A DNA stretch of 22,906 bases. Origin: a virus. Location of the stretch: positions 1 through 22,906 of the IMG/VR virus record IMGVR_UViG_3300033571_010228; one strand, written 5' to 3'. The notes beneath the pieces were generated by a model that worked only from the letters and a program-made list of their open reading frames with translations, did not search any database and was not told the origin of the DNA. Below are positions 1 to 9,470 of this stretch, piece by piece (within the stretch, counting starts at the first letter, position 1; every line of letters begins with the position of its first letter). The translations under genes were made by a program, and so were the position numbers.

Positions 1-692
1 AGTGGAACAAATCCATTACGACCATTTTCAGCGTCATTCCAGAACTTCCAGAAGTGATTGTAACCGAGTGGTGTAGAAGATAAAAGAATCTTGGTGGTCT
101 GACCAGCAGAAATTGTAGGATAAACAGAAGTGAAGAACTGTTCAGCCACAGTGTTTGGAATAATCGCAGCTTCGTCAACGTATAGTAAGTTTACAGATTT
201 ACCACGAATACCTGAAGCTGATGTTGCAGCTGTAAATACTTTTGAACCATTTTCTAATTCAATGTCACCTTTATTCCAAGTAGTAACACCTTGTTGCAAC
301 CACATTGGTAATTGCTCAAACATCAACTGATAACGAGATAATACTTCTCGAGCAGCAGTTGCTTTGTTAGCAAGAATAGCTACTGTTTTATTTTCTTGAA
401 ATAAAGTATACCATAAAATATATGCAGCAGAAGTAGTTGTCTTACCTTGCTGACGACCTTCCATAAGAATCACACGACGATTATTATGGATGACGTTTAC
501 TTTATTCTTTTGGCAATCGTATAATTTAAATAGTTGAAGACCATGGTCGATCGTTACAATGTAACAATAGTTCTCAATGAAGTAAATTGGATCTTGTGAA
601 CATTTAATATACTCTTGAATATTTTCAGGAGTGAACTCAACTGTAACACCAGCTGCTTTAAGATTCGAATTCGCATTATAAATTTCAGCCAT
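1..692 (-). CDS. gp17: Terminase large subunit, T4 gp17-like (partial, C-terminus beyond window)
   Basis: This is the packaging motor ATPase and nuclease that drives DNA into proheads. Only the N-terminal 230 residues are visible, and the frame is open at the left edge. The ATG at 692 follows the gene 15 stop by three bases. Walker A is GRQQGKTT at about residues 79-86, matching SRQLGKTT of T4 gp17. Walker B is LLYVDE at about 169-174, with the catalytic Glu at 174. The coupling motif LLSSTP is at about 203-208. The stretch from WNKGDIELENGS to IRGK also matches T4 gp17 in order and spacing. Walker A lies roughly 80 residues closer to the start than in T4, so the N-terminal region is shorter. 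The C-terminal RNase H-like nuclease is outside the window. No strong Shine-Dalgarno is seen, so translational coupling to gene 15 is likely. Confidence 0.95.
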   Translation of the reverse strand, partial: MAEIYNANSNLKAAGVTVEFTPENIQEYIKCSQDPIYFIENYCYIVTIDHGLQLFKLYDCQKNKVNVIHNNRRVILMEGRQQGKTTTSAAYILWYTLFQENKTVAILANKATAAREVLSRYQLMFEQLPMWLQQGVTTWNKGDIELENGSKVFTAATSASGIRGKSVNLLYVDEAAIIPNTVAEQFFTSVYPTISAGQTTKILLSSTPLGYNHFWKFWNDAENGRNGFVP

Positions 693-695
693 GGT

Positions 696-1442
696 TTAAA
701 AATTATCCATCCAATTTTCTGAAGTAACAGTTCCAGTTGAAGTATCGCCAGTTGCAGTATAAACTCTATTTGCGTTACTAAAATCTTCGTTCTCGCCAAT
801 GTTGGCATTAACAGTGCTAATAACACCTCTAGAACCAGAAGATCCAAACAAATTAACTTTCATTTGAAAATTTAATGTATGTGTAACAAATCTACGAGTT
901 TGGAAGTCCCCATCGTATTCATCAGAAACAGCCACGCTATTTAAAATAATAGGCACTTCTGTTCTAACATTCATCTCTGGGACTATATTGATATTTAGAG
1001 TATATTCTGGAGTGAATGTTGGCAAAATTTGTTCAAGAATTTGTAGACCATCTTCCTGTGTTTTTGTAAGAATATACAGAGAAAGATCTAAGTTATATGG
1101 AACTGGAGTATACATGGCGGAAACTGAGTCAGCACCACTTCCACATGTGATTTGTTGCATACGATTTAGCTTACGCTGTGGATCGTAATTGTATCCTAAA
1201 ATTTCAAAAGACATTCTAGGTAAAGAAGTATATGTATAGTTTTCTAAATTAGGATCTTGCTCTAAACGAACTACCCACTTTTCTTTTGGTGCGTATGCTA
1301 ATGGAACTTGGAGTCTTTGGACAGTAGTTCCATTAACAGAGTCACCTTGTTTGCGATCGATATAAATGTTACTAAAAAGTGTACCGAATCCTACGATACA
1401 CTTTCTAATTATACCATGATAAAATACGTTATTATTTAACAT
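696..1442 (-). CDS. gp15: Tail sheath stabiliser and tail completion protein, T4 gp15-like
   Basis: In T4, gp15 forms the hexameric cap that ends the tail and lets it join the neck (gp13/gp14). The 248-residue product (T4: 272) shows the family pattern in order. An N-terminal FGTLFSNIYIDR (T4: MGDLFSNIQIKR) is followed by VPLAYAPKEKWVVRL and LPRMSFEILGYNYDPQRKLN. Later come YNLDLSLYILTKTQEDGLQI-LEQILPTFTP and DGDFQTRRF near the C-terminus (T4: DGDNLSRRR). The ATG at 1442 sits three bases after the preceding stop, and gene 17 follows directly. In T4 a small terminase gene (16) lies between 15 and 17, but none is present here. Recognition rests on remembered T4 gp15 sequence and is strong. Confidence 0.9.
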   Translation of the reverse strand: MLNNNVFYHGIIRKCIVGFGTLFSNIYIDRKQGDSVNGTTVQRLQVPLAYAPKEKWVVRLEQDPNLENYTYTSLPRMSFEILGYNYDPQRKLNRMQQITCGSGADSVSAMYTPVPYNLDLSLYILTKTQEDGLQILEQILPTFTPEYTLNINIVPEMNVRTEVPIILNSVAVSDEYDGDFQTRRFVTHTLNFQMKVNLFGSSGSRGVISTVNANIGENEDFSNANRVYTATGDTSTGTVTSENWMDNF

Positions 1443-1445
1443 TTA

Positions 1446-3107
1446 TTAATCCCAAGCACCGCCACTTTGTTGCCAAGCACCATCTGTGAAGATCAGTGTA
1501 CACAGTCCAGTACCCTCATAAAAGCCATCACCAGAATGTTCGTATATTCTAAATGGCAATAACTCAGCTCCAGTTGTATTACCACCAACACGAGCATTAG
1601 CAACTGATACAGATACATTGTTTAGAGCAGTACCATCTTGTGGAACTAGATACATAATCTGACCTTCAACACCATCTGCCAGTGTATAATCACCGTCTAT
1701 TAGTTTGTTGATACTTTTAGTTAGGTCAATAGCAGTAGGCACTAAATTGCTCACTGTAATGGTTACGTTGTCAGCAGGAGTAGTTCCACCAAAAATATTT
1801 CCGTTTAATACTGCACTGTCACCAACGACGAAAGTAGCAGGTGAAACATCTCTAATGTTTAATGTGGAAATATTATAGAATTGATCAATATTAACATCTA
1901 GAGTAAGATTCTTGCCATCAAATCCTATAAGTATGTTGGGATAATTTCCAGGAGTAAGGTTAGAAGGATTTGCAGTACTTACTGAAAACCCTTCAGGAAT
2001 ACCACTTAGTGAAGTAGAAACAGTGGTATAAACAGTACCCGTGTAAGCAGTAGTTTGCTCTGTGCCGTCTGGGAAAGTCATACTACCATTTGCATTAAAC
2101 TCCCAAACCTTATTGGGATTGCCAGTAGATGTTACTTCAATAAGAGCTTCATTTGGAGCACGAACTTTTCTAGCTATTGGTGCAATACCAGTCCAAGCTG
2201 TAGTTTGATATGTGTTATCTGGGAAACGTAAGCCAGTAGATTCTTCAAACCTCCAGCCAACTCCATCTCCATTTTCAATATGAAGTCCACCCGCATTTGC
2301 AGTTAGGTTTGCAGTTGCTGCAGCCCAGCTATAATAAGCATTTTTAACTGTTGAAGATGCTGGGATTAAACTTGATGGAACTGATGATGGATTAGCTTCA
2401 CGTGCTTCTACCAGTGCGGCATAAGAATTTTTACTTGCAGGATATCCTGGACCAGTATAATTTGTAGTAATGAATAACTCTTCAAGAACTGATAAAGTGC
2501 CTTGATAATTATCATAAAGTTCTTGAACATCAGACGCTTCGATCTTAATTCTATTTTTTAGATTGATATTTCCTGGTGTGGTAAGTATACCATCATTATT
2601 AAATGTCCAAGACTGTGCTCCACCACCTTCAACAGCTGTAGAAATTGATACATTATTGTAGCTGTCGCTGACTTTAACGTGATTTAGTTCACCACCTAAA
2701 AATAGATCAGCATTGCTATTGTCTATTGTACCACCTGCTCTGAGGTGTATGTGATTAGGTGCTGTAGGATCGACTATAAGATATTGGTGATTAGTAAAAA
2801 CACCAGAATCTGGACCATCATCCTCGCTACCACGATATAATACAGTGTCTGGAATCAACTTAATAGTGTCACGACGTTGTCCATCGCTACTGTCAGCATT
2901 TCCTCCATAGAATACACCCTTGCTTAATACTTTGCTTTTTAGATTTGTTCGAACACCATCAAACATTAAAAGTTCTAGAGTACCATTATTATTATCTAAA
3001 TTTTCATAAATTGCAATTTCACCTCTAGGGCGAATTTCTTCACGTATGTTGTTGTTAGCGTCATCGCCATCAACTCTGTTAACTGTTATTCTGCGTACTG
3101 TTGTCAT
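1446..3107 (-). CDS. Fibre-like virion protein with duplicated domain (553 aa)
   Basis: This is a probable structural or fibre protein; its exact role is unknown. The frame is open to 3164, but I choose the ATG at 3107. That start clears the upstream gene and has an AGGAC Shine-Dalgarno at 3115-3119, seven bases away. The protein begins MTTVRRITVNRVDGDD. It has beta-rich low-complexity sequence and 'FPDGTEQTT' / 'FPDNTYQTT' motifs like those in marine T4-like fibres. Residues about 187-335 are nearly identical to residues about 372-520 of the adjacent 1521-aa protein, and the DNA is duplicated too. The C-terminal part has repeated 'GTTPADNVTITV'-like elements. No enzymatic motif, signal peptide or membrane segment is visible. 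It lies between neck gene 14 and tail gene 15, an unusual place for fibre genes relative to T4. Confidence 0.75.
   Translation of the reverse strand: MTTVRRITVNRVDGDDANNNIREEIRPRGEIAIYENLDNNNGTLELLMFDGVRTNLKSKVLSKGVFYGGNADSSDGQRRDTIKLIPDTVLYRGSEDDGPDSGVFTNHQYLIVDPTAPNHIHLRAGGTIDNSNADLFLGGELNHVKVSDSYNNVSISTAVEGGGAQSWTFNNDGILTTPGNINLKNRIKIEASDVQELYDNYQGTLSVLEELFITTNYTGPGYPASKNSYAALVEAREANPSSVPSSLIPASSTVKNAYYSWAAATANLTANAGGLHIENGDGVGWRFEESTGLRFPDNTYQTTAWTGIAPIARKVRAPNEALIEVTSTGNPNKVWEFNANGSMTFPDGTEQTTAYTGTVYTTVSTSLSGIPEGFSVSTANPSNLTPGNYPNILIGFDGKNLTLDVNIDQFYNISTLNIRDVSPATFVVGDSAVLNGNIFGGTTPADNVTITVSNLVPTAIDLTKSINKLIDGDYTLADGVEGQIMYLVPQDGTALNNVSVSVANARVGGNTTGAELLPFRIYEHSGDGFYEGTGLCTLIFTDGAWQQSGGAWD
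2103..2548 (-). repeat. 446-bp direct repeat between the two long fibre genes, copy 1
   Basis: By hand alignment this matches 6128-6573 without gaps, with about 29 mismatches (roughly 93% identity), offset 4025. It covers residues about 187-335 of the 553-aa protein, including '[15 protein letters not shown]' and '[20 protein letters not shown]'. Confidence 0.9.
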
Positions 3108-3121
3108 TTTATTTGTCCTGA

Positions 3122-6100
3122 TTAATTGTAGAGTTCTGAACCGTAAAACACTGTAGCAGACCACTGCACTTTTAGTGTTGAACCTTCATCATCTATGCGA
3201 CGATATCTAATGCGTCCTTCTGAAGTAACAAACCACAAGTCGTCGTTTTCACCATCTGAAGTACCACTCTGTACTTCGGTGTGAGTAATGTGTTCTTCAT
3301 TATCGTCGTCTACTATATGTATAGTTCCTATCCAAGTGCTATCGCTAGTGTAAGCGTGATATTTAATAATAGCACCACGGAAGTTTGTAGCACCACCTGG
3401 TAAATCATTTTTGTCCCACCAAGTTACTGGTTCCCCACCAGTTACGATTATGTAGTAAATTGTACCTTGGCCAACTGGTAATCTAATTCCATCTTCAAGT
3501 TCAATATTCACATAATCTGTTCCCCAGCCAGAAACAACACCAGTAGCCCAATCGCTTTGATTTTGTGAAACTTTTACACGATAATAAGTAATGCCTTCTG
3601 CCAATTCTATGAGCTCGTCACGATCTACACCCTCAACATCAAGTTGAACTTGACTAGTATCATTTGAATTGCTTACTGTTGAAGTAGTGATTGTATTGCT
3701 CACTGTTTTAGAAGTCACACTAACTGCTTTGTAACCGTAAACTTCTTCAATTCTGCGATTACCTGGACTTGTTAGTTTAACACGACCAGTACCTTCTGCA
3801 GTATCAAGCGTTGTGCCATCAGAGAATCTAATACCATCAACTCCATCACCACCAATAATGTTAATGTGTGATACAGCATTAGTAAAAGTTTGTTCTTCTC
3901 TGCTAGGTCCATAGATATAACCACTAATTATTTGGCTACCACTGTCAGGTCCAGATCCACTAGTACCAATGCTGGTACTAGAGTTACCTGTAACAAGTAG
4001 ACCAAATATGCCGTCATTATAGACAAAACTGTATGATGATCCTGCACCAAACGCTGCTGATCCATCCTCTACAGTTTCGCCGCTGTTGTAATTAATTTGA
4101 TTTGCGAAAGAACTGTTGATGTAGTTACCAGTGTCATATTCATCTTCGCCGCCATCATCAATTGAATTAATTGGCCAAGCTGATGCAGGAAGAGTTCCTG
4201 ATACTTCAACATTATACACTTCTCCAAGAGATGAAACGCTGGTGACTGTTAAAGTAATGTCGTTTTCTGGTGTTGTACCATTAACAAGGTTGTCTCCCGT
4301 TAAAGTTATAACATCACCTATTGCATAATTAGATCCCCAGTTGTCAAGAGAAACACTATTATTTGCTTGTACATTTAATATAGTCAATCCACTGCCAGGT
4401 ATATTAGTGCCTGTTCGTGCAGGATAACCAATCCATTCAAAACTTGGAACACTCACTCCTTCAACTTGAAAGTTACCAACTGCGCCATTTTCTGTGTAAG
4501 TAATTTTAACAATTGCATCATTTTCTGGTGTAGTACCTCCAAGGGCAGTGCCTAATATTTTAACTCTATGACCTTCTACGTAACCGCTTCCGCCTGAAGT
4601 GTTTGCTGATACGAGTATCTGAAACGTATATGAACCAGTTGGGAAGATAAAGATATTAGGACTTACTTGGATTTCCCATCCATACTCTTGAGGGACTGTA
4701 TTAGTGACAGTAAAGGTTGTTCCATTGTAGGTCATTTTACTACCAATAGGAATATTTGCAGCGCCAGAGTTAGTAGTGTGTATACTATTGCTACCGTCGT
4801 TTTCTGCTCTTTGATCTATTGATATAGTATCTAAAAGTCCAGCTATGTAATCTCCAGTGTATGGTCTAGCGATGATATCAAATGTTGCACCACTACCCGT
4901 TGGAGTTTGAGCTATAGTTGGACCACCATTTAGTGTAGGTATAGCAGTGTTAAAAAACTCAAAGTCAGTGGCTACTCCATTTGCAGCAGATACTAGACTT
5001 GGATAGTTGTCGTAGAACGCTGCTTTCATAGCGTCGACTGATCGATATTGACCTTCAGCACCATTCTCTAGGATTACATTGTCAATAACTGATTCGGCAA
5101 ATGCCACAATGTCGCTAATTGGTTTTTCTTCATTCGCATCACCTACAACCACAAACATTGCTAAAATATCACTACCGCCTACACCAGCCACTTCAAAGAA
5201 GTCGTCATTGCTATCATCTGTTATGCCAATTTCAGTTACTGCTGGTTTGTTTATAATAACCTTAGTAACATTTCGTGTAGAAGGTTGTCCGCTACTGTGG
5301 AAGCCACCGTAGGCAATCTGTAGACCTTTATATGCCGTACCAATATTTGCTGGTACTGTAACTGTAGGTAATCCTTGACCACTTCCACCACCCAATACGC
5401 TATTGCCATTGCTGTCTACAATGTCACCATCTACTGGTAGTTCTAAATCACCATTAGGTTTAAATTTCCATGCGCTATCTGCACACCAAAGTTCTAAGTT
5501 ATCTTGTCTTACTGGCTCATAGTTTGGACTTGAGAATGTTAATGTTATACCAGCATCTGGAGGTGGTAATAAATCTGCAGTTTGGAACGCAGGTTGTCCA
5601 CCAAGATCGTTTCTCATCTGAGTGATTGTAGTGGTAAAAATTGTTGAACCGTTTTGTTGTGCAGTTATAGTCCAACCAGTTAAATCTGATGTATAGTTTT
5701 CTAATATATTTGTAATTGGATCCCAACCTGAACCTATACCAACGTATCCATTGTTAGAACCAATACCAACTGAGTAAGGTATACCACTTCTACTTAAACC
5801 AACACTATTTGTTAGTCCTCTACGAATAACTCCAGGAATAAACATATTACCATTGTCATGGAATACCCATTCATTAAATCTGCCATTGGATGTCATGTCA
5901 CCTGTCGCTAATACTACATCTCTGCTGCCATTTGCGTTAAGTGAAATAGAACTAACATTTGTGTTTTGTTGACCATAACCCAACCAACCAAGATAGATAC
6001 TACCTTGATTTCCGCCAGCTCTAATATCTAATCTTTGATTGTCAACTTGATTTATAGATGTTCCTAAAGAATCTGAACCAATGCTTAAATTACTTGGTAG

Positions 6101-7687
6101 ATTTAATGTTCCATCTGATTCGAATGTCCAAACCTTATTTGGATTGCCAGTAGATGTTACTTCAATAGTTGCTTCATTTGGAGCACGAACTTTTCTAGCT
6201 ATTGGCGCAATACCAGTAAATGCTGTAGTTTGATATGTGTTATCTGGGAAACGTAAGCCAGTAGATTCTTCGAATCTCCAACCAACTCCATCTCCATTTT
6301 CAATATGAAATCCACCTGCATTTACAGTTAGGTTTGCAGTTGCTGCAGCCCAGCTATAATAAGCATTTTTAAGTGTTGTAGATGCTGGGATTAAAACTGG
6401 TGGAACTGATGATGGATTAGCTTCACGTGCTTCTATCAGTGCGTCATAAGAATTCTTACTTGCAGGATATCCTGGACCAGTATAATTTGTGGTCATGAAT
6501 AACTCTTCAAGAACTAATAAAGTGCCTTGATAATTATCATAAAGATCGTTGACATCAGACGCTTCGATCTTAAGTGTATTTTTTAATTCAATAGAAGCAG
6601 GTGCAGTTAGTTTAGCTGGACTAAATGTATAATTCCCTTCATAGACACTTAAATTAATTGTATTGTTTGCATTTTTATTATTGTAGATATTTAAAGATCC
6701 AGACCCATCCTGAGATAACAATTCAGGAATAAAAATACCAGCATAACTTTCTCCGCCTGGATCAATGCTAATTGCATGAGAACCCCAACTATTTGCGTCA
6801 ATCCCTTGGGTCCCTATTGTATTACCCTGAATCTTATAGTAACCTAAATTATCTAATACCGAGTCACCTAAACTGTTAACGATGTCGCCACCACTAGGTA
6901 ATTGTAATTTACCATCATTTGCAAATGACCAAATATTATTGTTATTTTGAATTGATATTGAAGAAGCAGTGTCATTAGCTGGAATAGTTATAGAAGCAGT
7001 GCCAGCATTTGTTTGATCTGCGTTGGTAATAATAACACCAGTTAAACTGCTCATTGAGTCATTTCTAAACTGAATATTACCAGTATTACCACCTAACACT
7101 GAACTACCATTGCTATCAAGAATGTCACCACCTTCTGGTAGTGTTAGATTACCATCTGGAGTAAATTTCCACTCATTTCTAGGACCAGCACCACCCATCA
7201 AAATACTAACAGGGGTTTGTGTTAAATTAGAACCTACAAGTAGTGTACCCTGATAGTAAGAGTTAGTGATTCTTGCGCCATCTGCATTTTCTATACCAGC
7301 AGATCCTGTAACTGTAATATCCGCAAATGTGACAGAGTTAGTTGTGTTTAAATCTTGGTTGAATGAACTTCCACCGCCACCAGCAGGTCCTTGTGGACCT
7401 TGTGGTCCAGTAGCACCTTGTGGTCCCTGTGGACCTTGTGGTCCTTGTGGCCCAGTAGCACCTTGTGGTCCCTGTGGCCCAGTTAATAGAGTTGGTTTAT
7501 TTCTTAAGTCATTATAATCGCCACTAAATAATGTTGGCTTATTAGTTAAATCGTTATATGATCCACTAAATACAGATCTAGCGTATAACTCTGTAAAGTT
7601 TTCGTTAACTTTTGTAAATGCTGTGCGTAATGCATCACCATTTCCACTATTTGGTGCTGAACCAATATTAATTGTTTGTTTTGCCAT
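3122..7687 (-). CDS. Very large fibre-like virion protein with collagen-like segment (1521 aa)
   Basis: This is a likely trimeric fibre or whisker-type virion protein, judged from composition rather than a specific family. The start [20 protein letters not shown], then '[13 protein letters not shown]', is a module common at the N-terminus of marine myovirus fibre proteins. Two '[14 protein letters not shown]'-type repeats follow at about residues 41-67. Eleven collagen Gly-X-Y triplets follow at about 70-105. Several 'LP-GGDI-DSNG-SVLGG' repeats come next, suggesting a beta-helical shaft. Residues about 372-520 are duplicated in the next gene. The C-terminal third has repeated '[12 protein letters not shown]' elements and an acidic, Tyr/Trp-rich end. 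The ATG overlaps the gene 14 stop (TAATG), indicating translational coupling. It is far longer than anything at this position in T4. No catalytic motif is recognised. Confidence 0.8.
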   Translation of the reverse strand: MAKQTINIGSAPNSGNGDALRTAFTKVNENFTELYARSVFSGSYNDLTNKPTLFSGDYNDLRNKPTLLTGPQGPQGATGPQGPQGPQGPQGATGPQGPQGPAGGGGSSFNQDLNTTNSVTFADITVTGSAGIENADGARITNSYYQGTLLVGSNLTQTPVSILMGGAGPRNEWKFTPDGNLTLPEGGDILDSNGSSVLGGNTGNIQFRNDSMSSLTGVIITNADQTNAGTASITIPANDTASSISIQNNNNIWSFANDGKLQLPSGGDIVNSLGDSVLDNLGYYKIQGNTIGTQGIDANSWGSHAISIDPGGESYAGIFIPELLSQDGSGSLNIYNNKNANNTINLSVYEGNYTFSPAKLTAPASIELKNTLKIEASDVNDLYDNYQGTLLVLEELFMTTNYTGPGYPASKNSYDALIEAREANPSSVPPVLIPASTTLKNAYYSWAAATANLTVNAGGFHIENGDGVGWRFEESTGLRFPDNTYQTTAFTGIAPIARKVRAPNEATIEVTSTGNPNKVWTFESDGTLNLPSNLSIGSDSLGTSINQVDNQRLDIRAGGNQGSIYLGWLGYGQQNTNVSSISLNANGSRDVVLATGDMTSNGRFNEWVFHDNGNMFIPGVIRRGLTNSVGLSRSGIPYSVGIGSNNGYVGIGSGWDPITNILENYTSDLTGWTITAQQNGSTIFTTTITQMRNDLGGQPAFQTADLLPPPDAGITLTFSSPNYEPVRQDNLELWCADSAWKFKPNGDLELPVDGDIVDSNGNSVLGGGSGQGLPTVTVPANIGTAYKGLQIAYGGFHSSGQPSTRNVTKVIINKPAVTEIGITDDSNDDFFEVAGVGGSDILAMFVVVGDANEEKPISDIVAFAESVIDNVILENGAEGQYRSVDAMKAAFYDNYPSLVSAANGVATDFEFFNTAIPTLNGGPTIAQTPTGSGATFDIIARPYTGDYIAGLLDTISIDQRAENDGSNSIHTTNSGAANIPIGSKMTYNGTTFTVTNTVPQEYGWEIQVSPNIFIFPTGSYTFQILVSANTSGGSGYVEGHRVKILGTALGGTTPENDAIVKITYTENGAVGNFQVEGVSVPSFEWIGYPARTGTNIPGSGLTILNVQANNSVSLDNWGSNYAIGDVITLTGDNLVNGTTPENDITLTVTSVSSLGEVYNVEVSGTLPASAWPINSIDDGGEDEYDTGNYINSSFANQINYNSGETVEDGSAAFGAGSSYSFVYNDGIFGLLVTGNSSTSIGTSGSGPDSGSQIISGYIYGPSREEQTFTNAVSHINIIGGDGVDGIRFSDGTTLDTAEGTGRVKLTSPGNRRIEEVYGYKAVSVTSKTVSNTITTSTVSNSNDTSQVQLDVEGVDRDELIELAEGITYYRVKVSQNQSDWATGVVSGWGTDYVNIELEDGIRLPVGQGTIYYIIVTGGEPVTWWDKNDLPGGATNFRGAIIKYHAYTSDSTWIGTIHIVDDDNEEHITHTEVQSGTSDGENDDLWFVTSEGRIRYRRIDDEGSTLKVQWSATVFYGSELYN
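6128..6573 (-). repeat. 446-bp direct repeat between the two long fibre genes, copy 2
   Basis: This is the partner of 2103-2548, covering residues about 372-520 of the 1521-aa protein. Equal length and lack of gaps suggest a domain-sized duplication kept in frame. Confidence 0.9.
7373..7480 (-). repeat. Collagen-like Gly-X-Y segment
   Basis: Eleven uninterrupted triplets (GPQ, GAT, GPA) lie at residues about 70-105 of the 1521-aa protein and end in a Gly hinge before SSFNQ. Such segments form triple helices in trimeric phage fibres. Confidence 0.9.
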
Positions 7688-8724
7688 TATACGATATCCG
7701 TAGTTAATGTTGTTGAATCTGCTGTTAATGTTGTTGAATCTGCTGTACGTAAACTTGATGGAGGAGCTACAATTGCAGCACCTGGTTCACCAAATGGATT
7801 TGTTTCTGTGAAGTCTAATATATCATTACCAAAATCTTCGTATTCGATGTTATCTGCATTAAGATCATTGCGTAGCTCAATTGGATTATCTGCTTCAGTG
7901 ATTAACCACTCTGCGTTTGTAGTAGAACCTACGAGCTTTCTAGCTAAACCACCAGCGCCTGATCCTGAAACTTCAAAGTATCCTTCTTTTCCATCACTAC
8001 GTTTAATCTCATTAATGAACAAATACATCTCAGTCGTTGAATTTGGATACTTGTAATATATGTCTGTAACTTTACCAGTCATATAAATTGGATCGTTATC
8101 AATGTCGTATCCAACTAATTGAGTTACAACTTCTTCTTTTCTAAACTGAGCAGTTGTTGCAACGTTTACAATAGTAACTCTTTGCTTAAATTGTAATTGA
8201 TCTTCTAATGCGTCAATCTCTTCAACACCAGTATTAAAGTCTTCATGACTATACTCGAATGTTTCACATTGAAGTTTATATGTAAAGATATTACCTAATT
8301 GATAGAACGGTTGTTCATGTTCTACGAATTTAATTTCATGGAATGAGTTACTAAATGGGATGTAGATTAAGTCGCCTTCATTTGGTCGACCATTAACAAT
8401 TGTCGTGTCGTTTTCACCAACGAATTGTTCCCATCTACGTTTAGATACAATCCAATTAGATTGATCTCGGATCTCAAGACCAAACTTAGACATAATAGTT
8501 TGTTCACCGGTGTAACCATCAATGTCTTCTAAATACATTTCTAACATATATGCATTACCAAATACAGATGCAATGTCTTCGTTCATAATATCGTCGACAT
8601 TCACAAGTGTACGTGGAATATAGTATACATCTATACCATACATGCGTAAAGATTCAATCACTAAATCTTCGTAAAGATTAGCTTCTGAATGAACCTTTTG
8701 ATTAAAGTATACGTTAGTTGGCAA
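7687..8724 (-). CDS. gp14: Neck protein, T4 gp14-like (TTG start)
   Basis: This is a head-completion/neck component that, with gp13, closes the filled head and receives the tail. The 345-residue product opens MPTNVYFNQKVHSEANLYED, then 'LVIESLRMYGIDVYYIPRT'. A 'SKFGLEIRDQSNWIVSKRRW' segment follows at about residues 79-98. This pattern is typical of cyanophage gp14 and the T4 neck protein family. The start codon is TTG at 8724-8722, with no in-frame ATG nearby. An AGG Shine-Dalgarno overlaps the gene 13 stop eight bases upstream. The C-terminus ends in a short tandem repeat (TADSTTL twice) encoded by a perfect 21-bp DNA duplication. It is longer than T4 gp14 (256 aa), with the excess at the C-terminus. 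Gene 13 lies just upstream, which supports the call. Confidence 0.82.
   Translation of the reverse strand: MPTNVYFNQKVHSEANLYEDLVIESLRMYGIDVYYIPRTLVNVDDIMNEDIASVFGNAYMLEMYLEDIDGYTGEQTIMSKFGLEIRDQSNWIVSKRRWEQFVGENDTTIVNGRPNEGDLIYIPFSNSFHEIKFVEHEQPFYQLGNIFTYKLQCETFEYSHEDFNTGVEEIDALEDQLQFKQRVTIVNVATTAQFRKEEVVTQLVGYDIDNDPIYMTGKVTDIYYKYPNSTTEMYLFINEIKRSDGKEGYFEVSGSGAGGLARKLVGSTTNAEWLITEADNPIELRNDLNADNIEYEDFGNDILDFTETNPFGEPGAAIVAPPSSLRTADSTTLTADSTTLTTDIV
7703..7744 (-). repeat. Perfect 21-bp tandem repeat at the end of gene 14
   Basis: Two identical 21-bp units (7703-7723 and 7724-7744) encode the repeated TADSTTL tail of gp14. They keep the frame, as expected from polymerase slippage. Confidence 0.9.
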
Positions 8725-8728
8725 AGTA

Positions 8729-9469
8729 TTAACCTGTGATAAAATCTACTGGAAGTGAGTATGAGTCTTTTAGTGATTCACCTAATGCTTCAATTTCAGC
8801 ATTGGCTTCTTCTAATATTTTAGAAGCATTAATCTGTACACCACCAGGAAGTTGCATACCATCAAACTTAGATAAGTTAGTACCCCATTGACGTTTAATC
8901 AATGCAGTAGTATATTGTTTAAGCCAAGAATCATTCCACATTTCGGGTGTATCTTCTAATGATACATAAACCTCAGCCATAATAAATTCACCTGGTTGAA
9001 TAGTACCTTTCCAATCGGTATCAATGAATAGTTTATTACCATGCTTTTGATATTGGATTGGTTGTACACCATTTAATAGTGAATCAACTTCTGATAAGTA
9101 TTGTTTCATTTGAACATAATACTGTAATGACTCTGCTTTATACAATGCATAGAAGTCATTCAAATACATTTGGTATTTCATTGAGAACATATTAGTTGCT
9201 GCAAATGAATTTGTAATAGGCAGTACACGAATAACTGAAATAATGTTATCAGTTAATGTAAGATACTTATTGTCGATATCTGTCTGTGTAACTTGAATAG
9301 GAAGATAAGATCTACGTTGACCTTCCATATGCCAATCACGGTATTTCTGAAGTGCTTCATCAACACGATCTTCTACTTGATCGTCATCTACGTTGATCTC
9401 CAAAACTGGAGCACCAAGATTTCTAAAACAGTAATCTATAAGTGTTTGTCTATTTGTTGGAATTGCCAT
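8729..9469 (-). CDS. gp13: Neck protein, T4 gp13-like
   Basis: This is a structural neck component needed for head completion and head-tail joining. The 246-residue protein starts MAIPTNRQTLIDYCFRNLGA and continues PVLEINVDDDQVEDRVDEALQ with KYRDWHMEG. This matches the gp13 N-terminal signature (T4: '[35 protein letters not shown]'-like). The middle region 'FSMKYQMYLNDFYALYK' and the 'MWNDSWLKQYTTALIKRQWG' segment at about 173-192 are typical of the marine homologues. The ATG at 9469 lies one base after the dps stop. The gene 14 TTG start lies four bases beyond its own stop. The order 13-14 is as in T4. It is somewhat shorter than T4 gp13 (309 aa). Confidence 0.85.
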   Translation of the reverse strand: MAIPTNRQTLIDYCFRNLGAPVLEINVDDDQVEDRVDEALQKYRDWHMEGQRRSYLPIQVTQTDIDNKYLTLTDNIISVIRVLPITNSFAATNMFSMKYQMYLNDFYALYKAESLQYYVQMKQYLSEVDSLLNGVQPIQYQKHGNKLFIDTDWKGTIQPGEFIMAEVYVSLEDTPEMWNDSWLKQYTTALIKRQWGTNLSKFDGMQLPGGVQINASKILEEANAEIEALGESLKDSYSLPVDFITG

Positions 9470-9470
9470 A

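Noticed and set aside
554-847. Minus-strand 97-aa ORF across genes 15 and 17
   Set aside because: It lies out of frame over two clear genes (gp15 end and gp17 start). The Leu-rich translation is a frame artefact.
1446-3164. Longer start of the 553-aa fibre at 3164
   Set aside because: It would overlap the upstream gene by about 43 bases. The ATG at 3107 has a well-placed AGGAC and leaves a normal 14-base gap.
5517-5726. Minus-strand 69-aa ORF
   Set aside because: It is wholly inside the 1521-aa fibre in another frame, with no ribosome site or recognisable family.
7266-7517. Plus-strand ORF with GPCGPCGPV repeats
   Set aside because: It is the complement of the collagen-like GPQ segment of the 1521-aa fibre and has no independent support.
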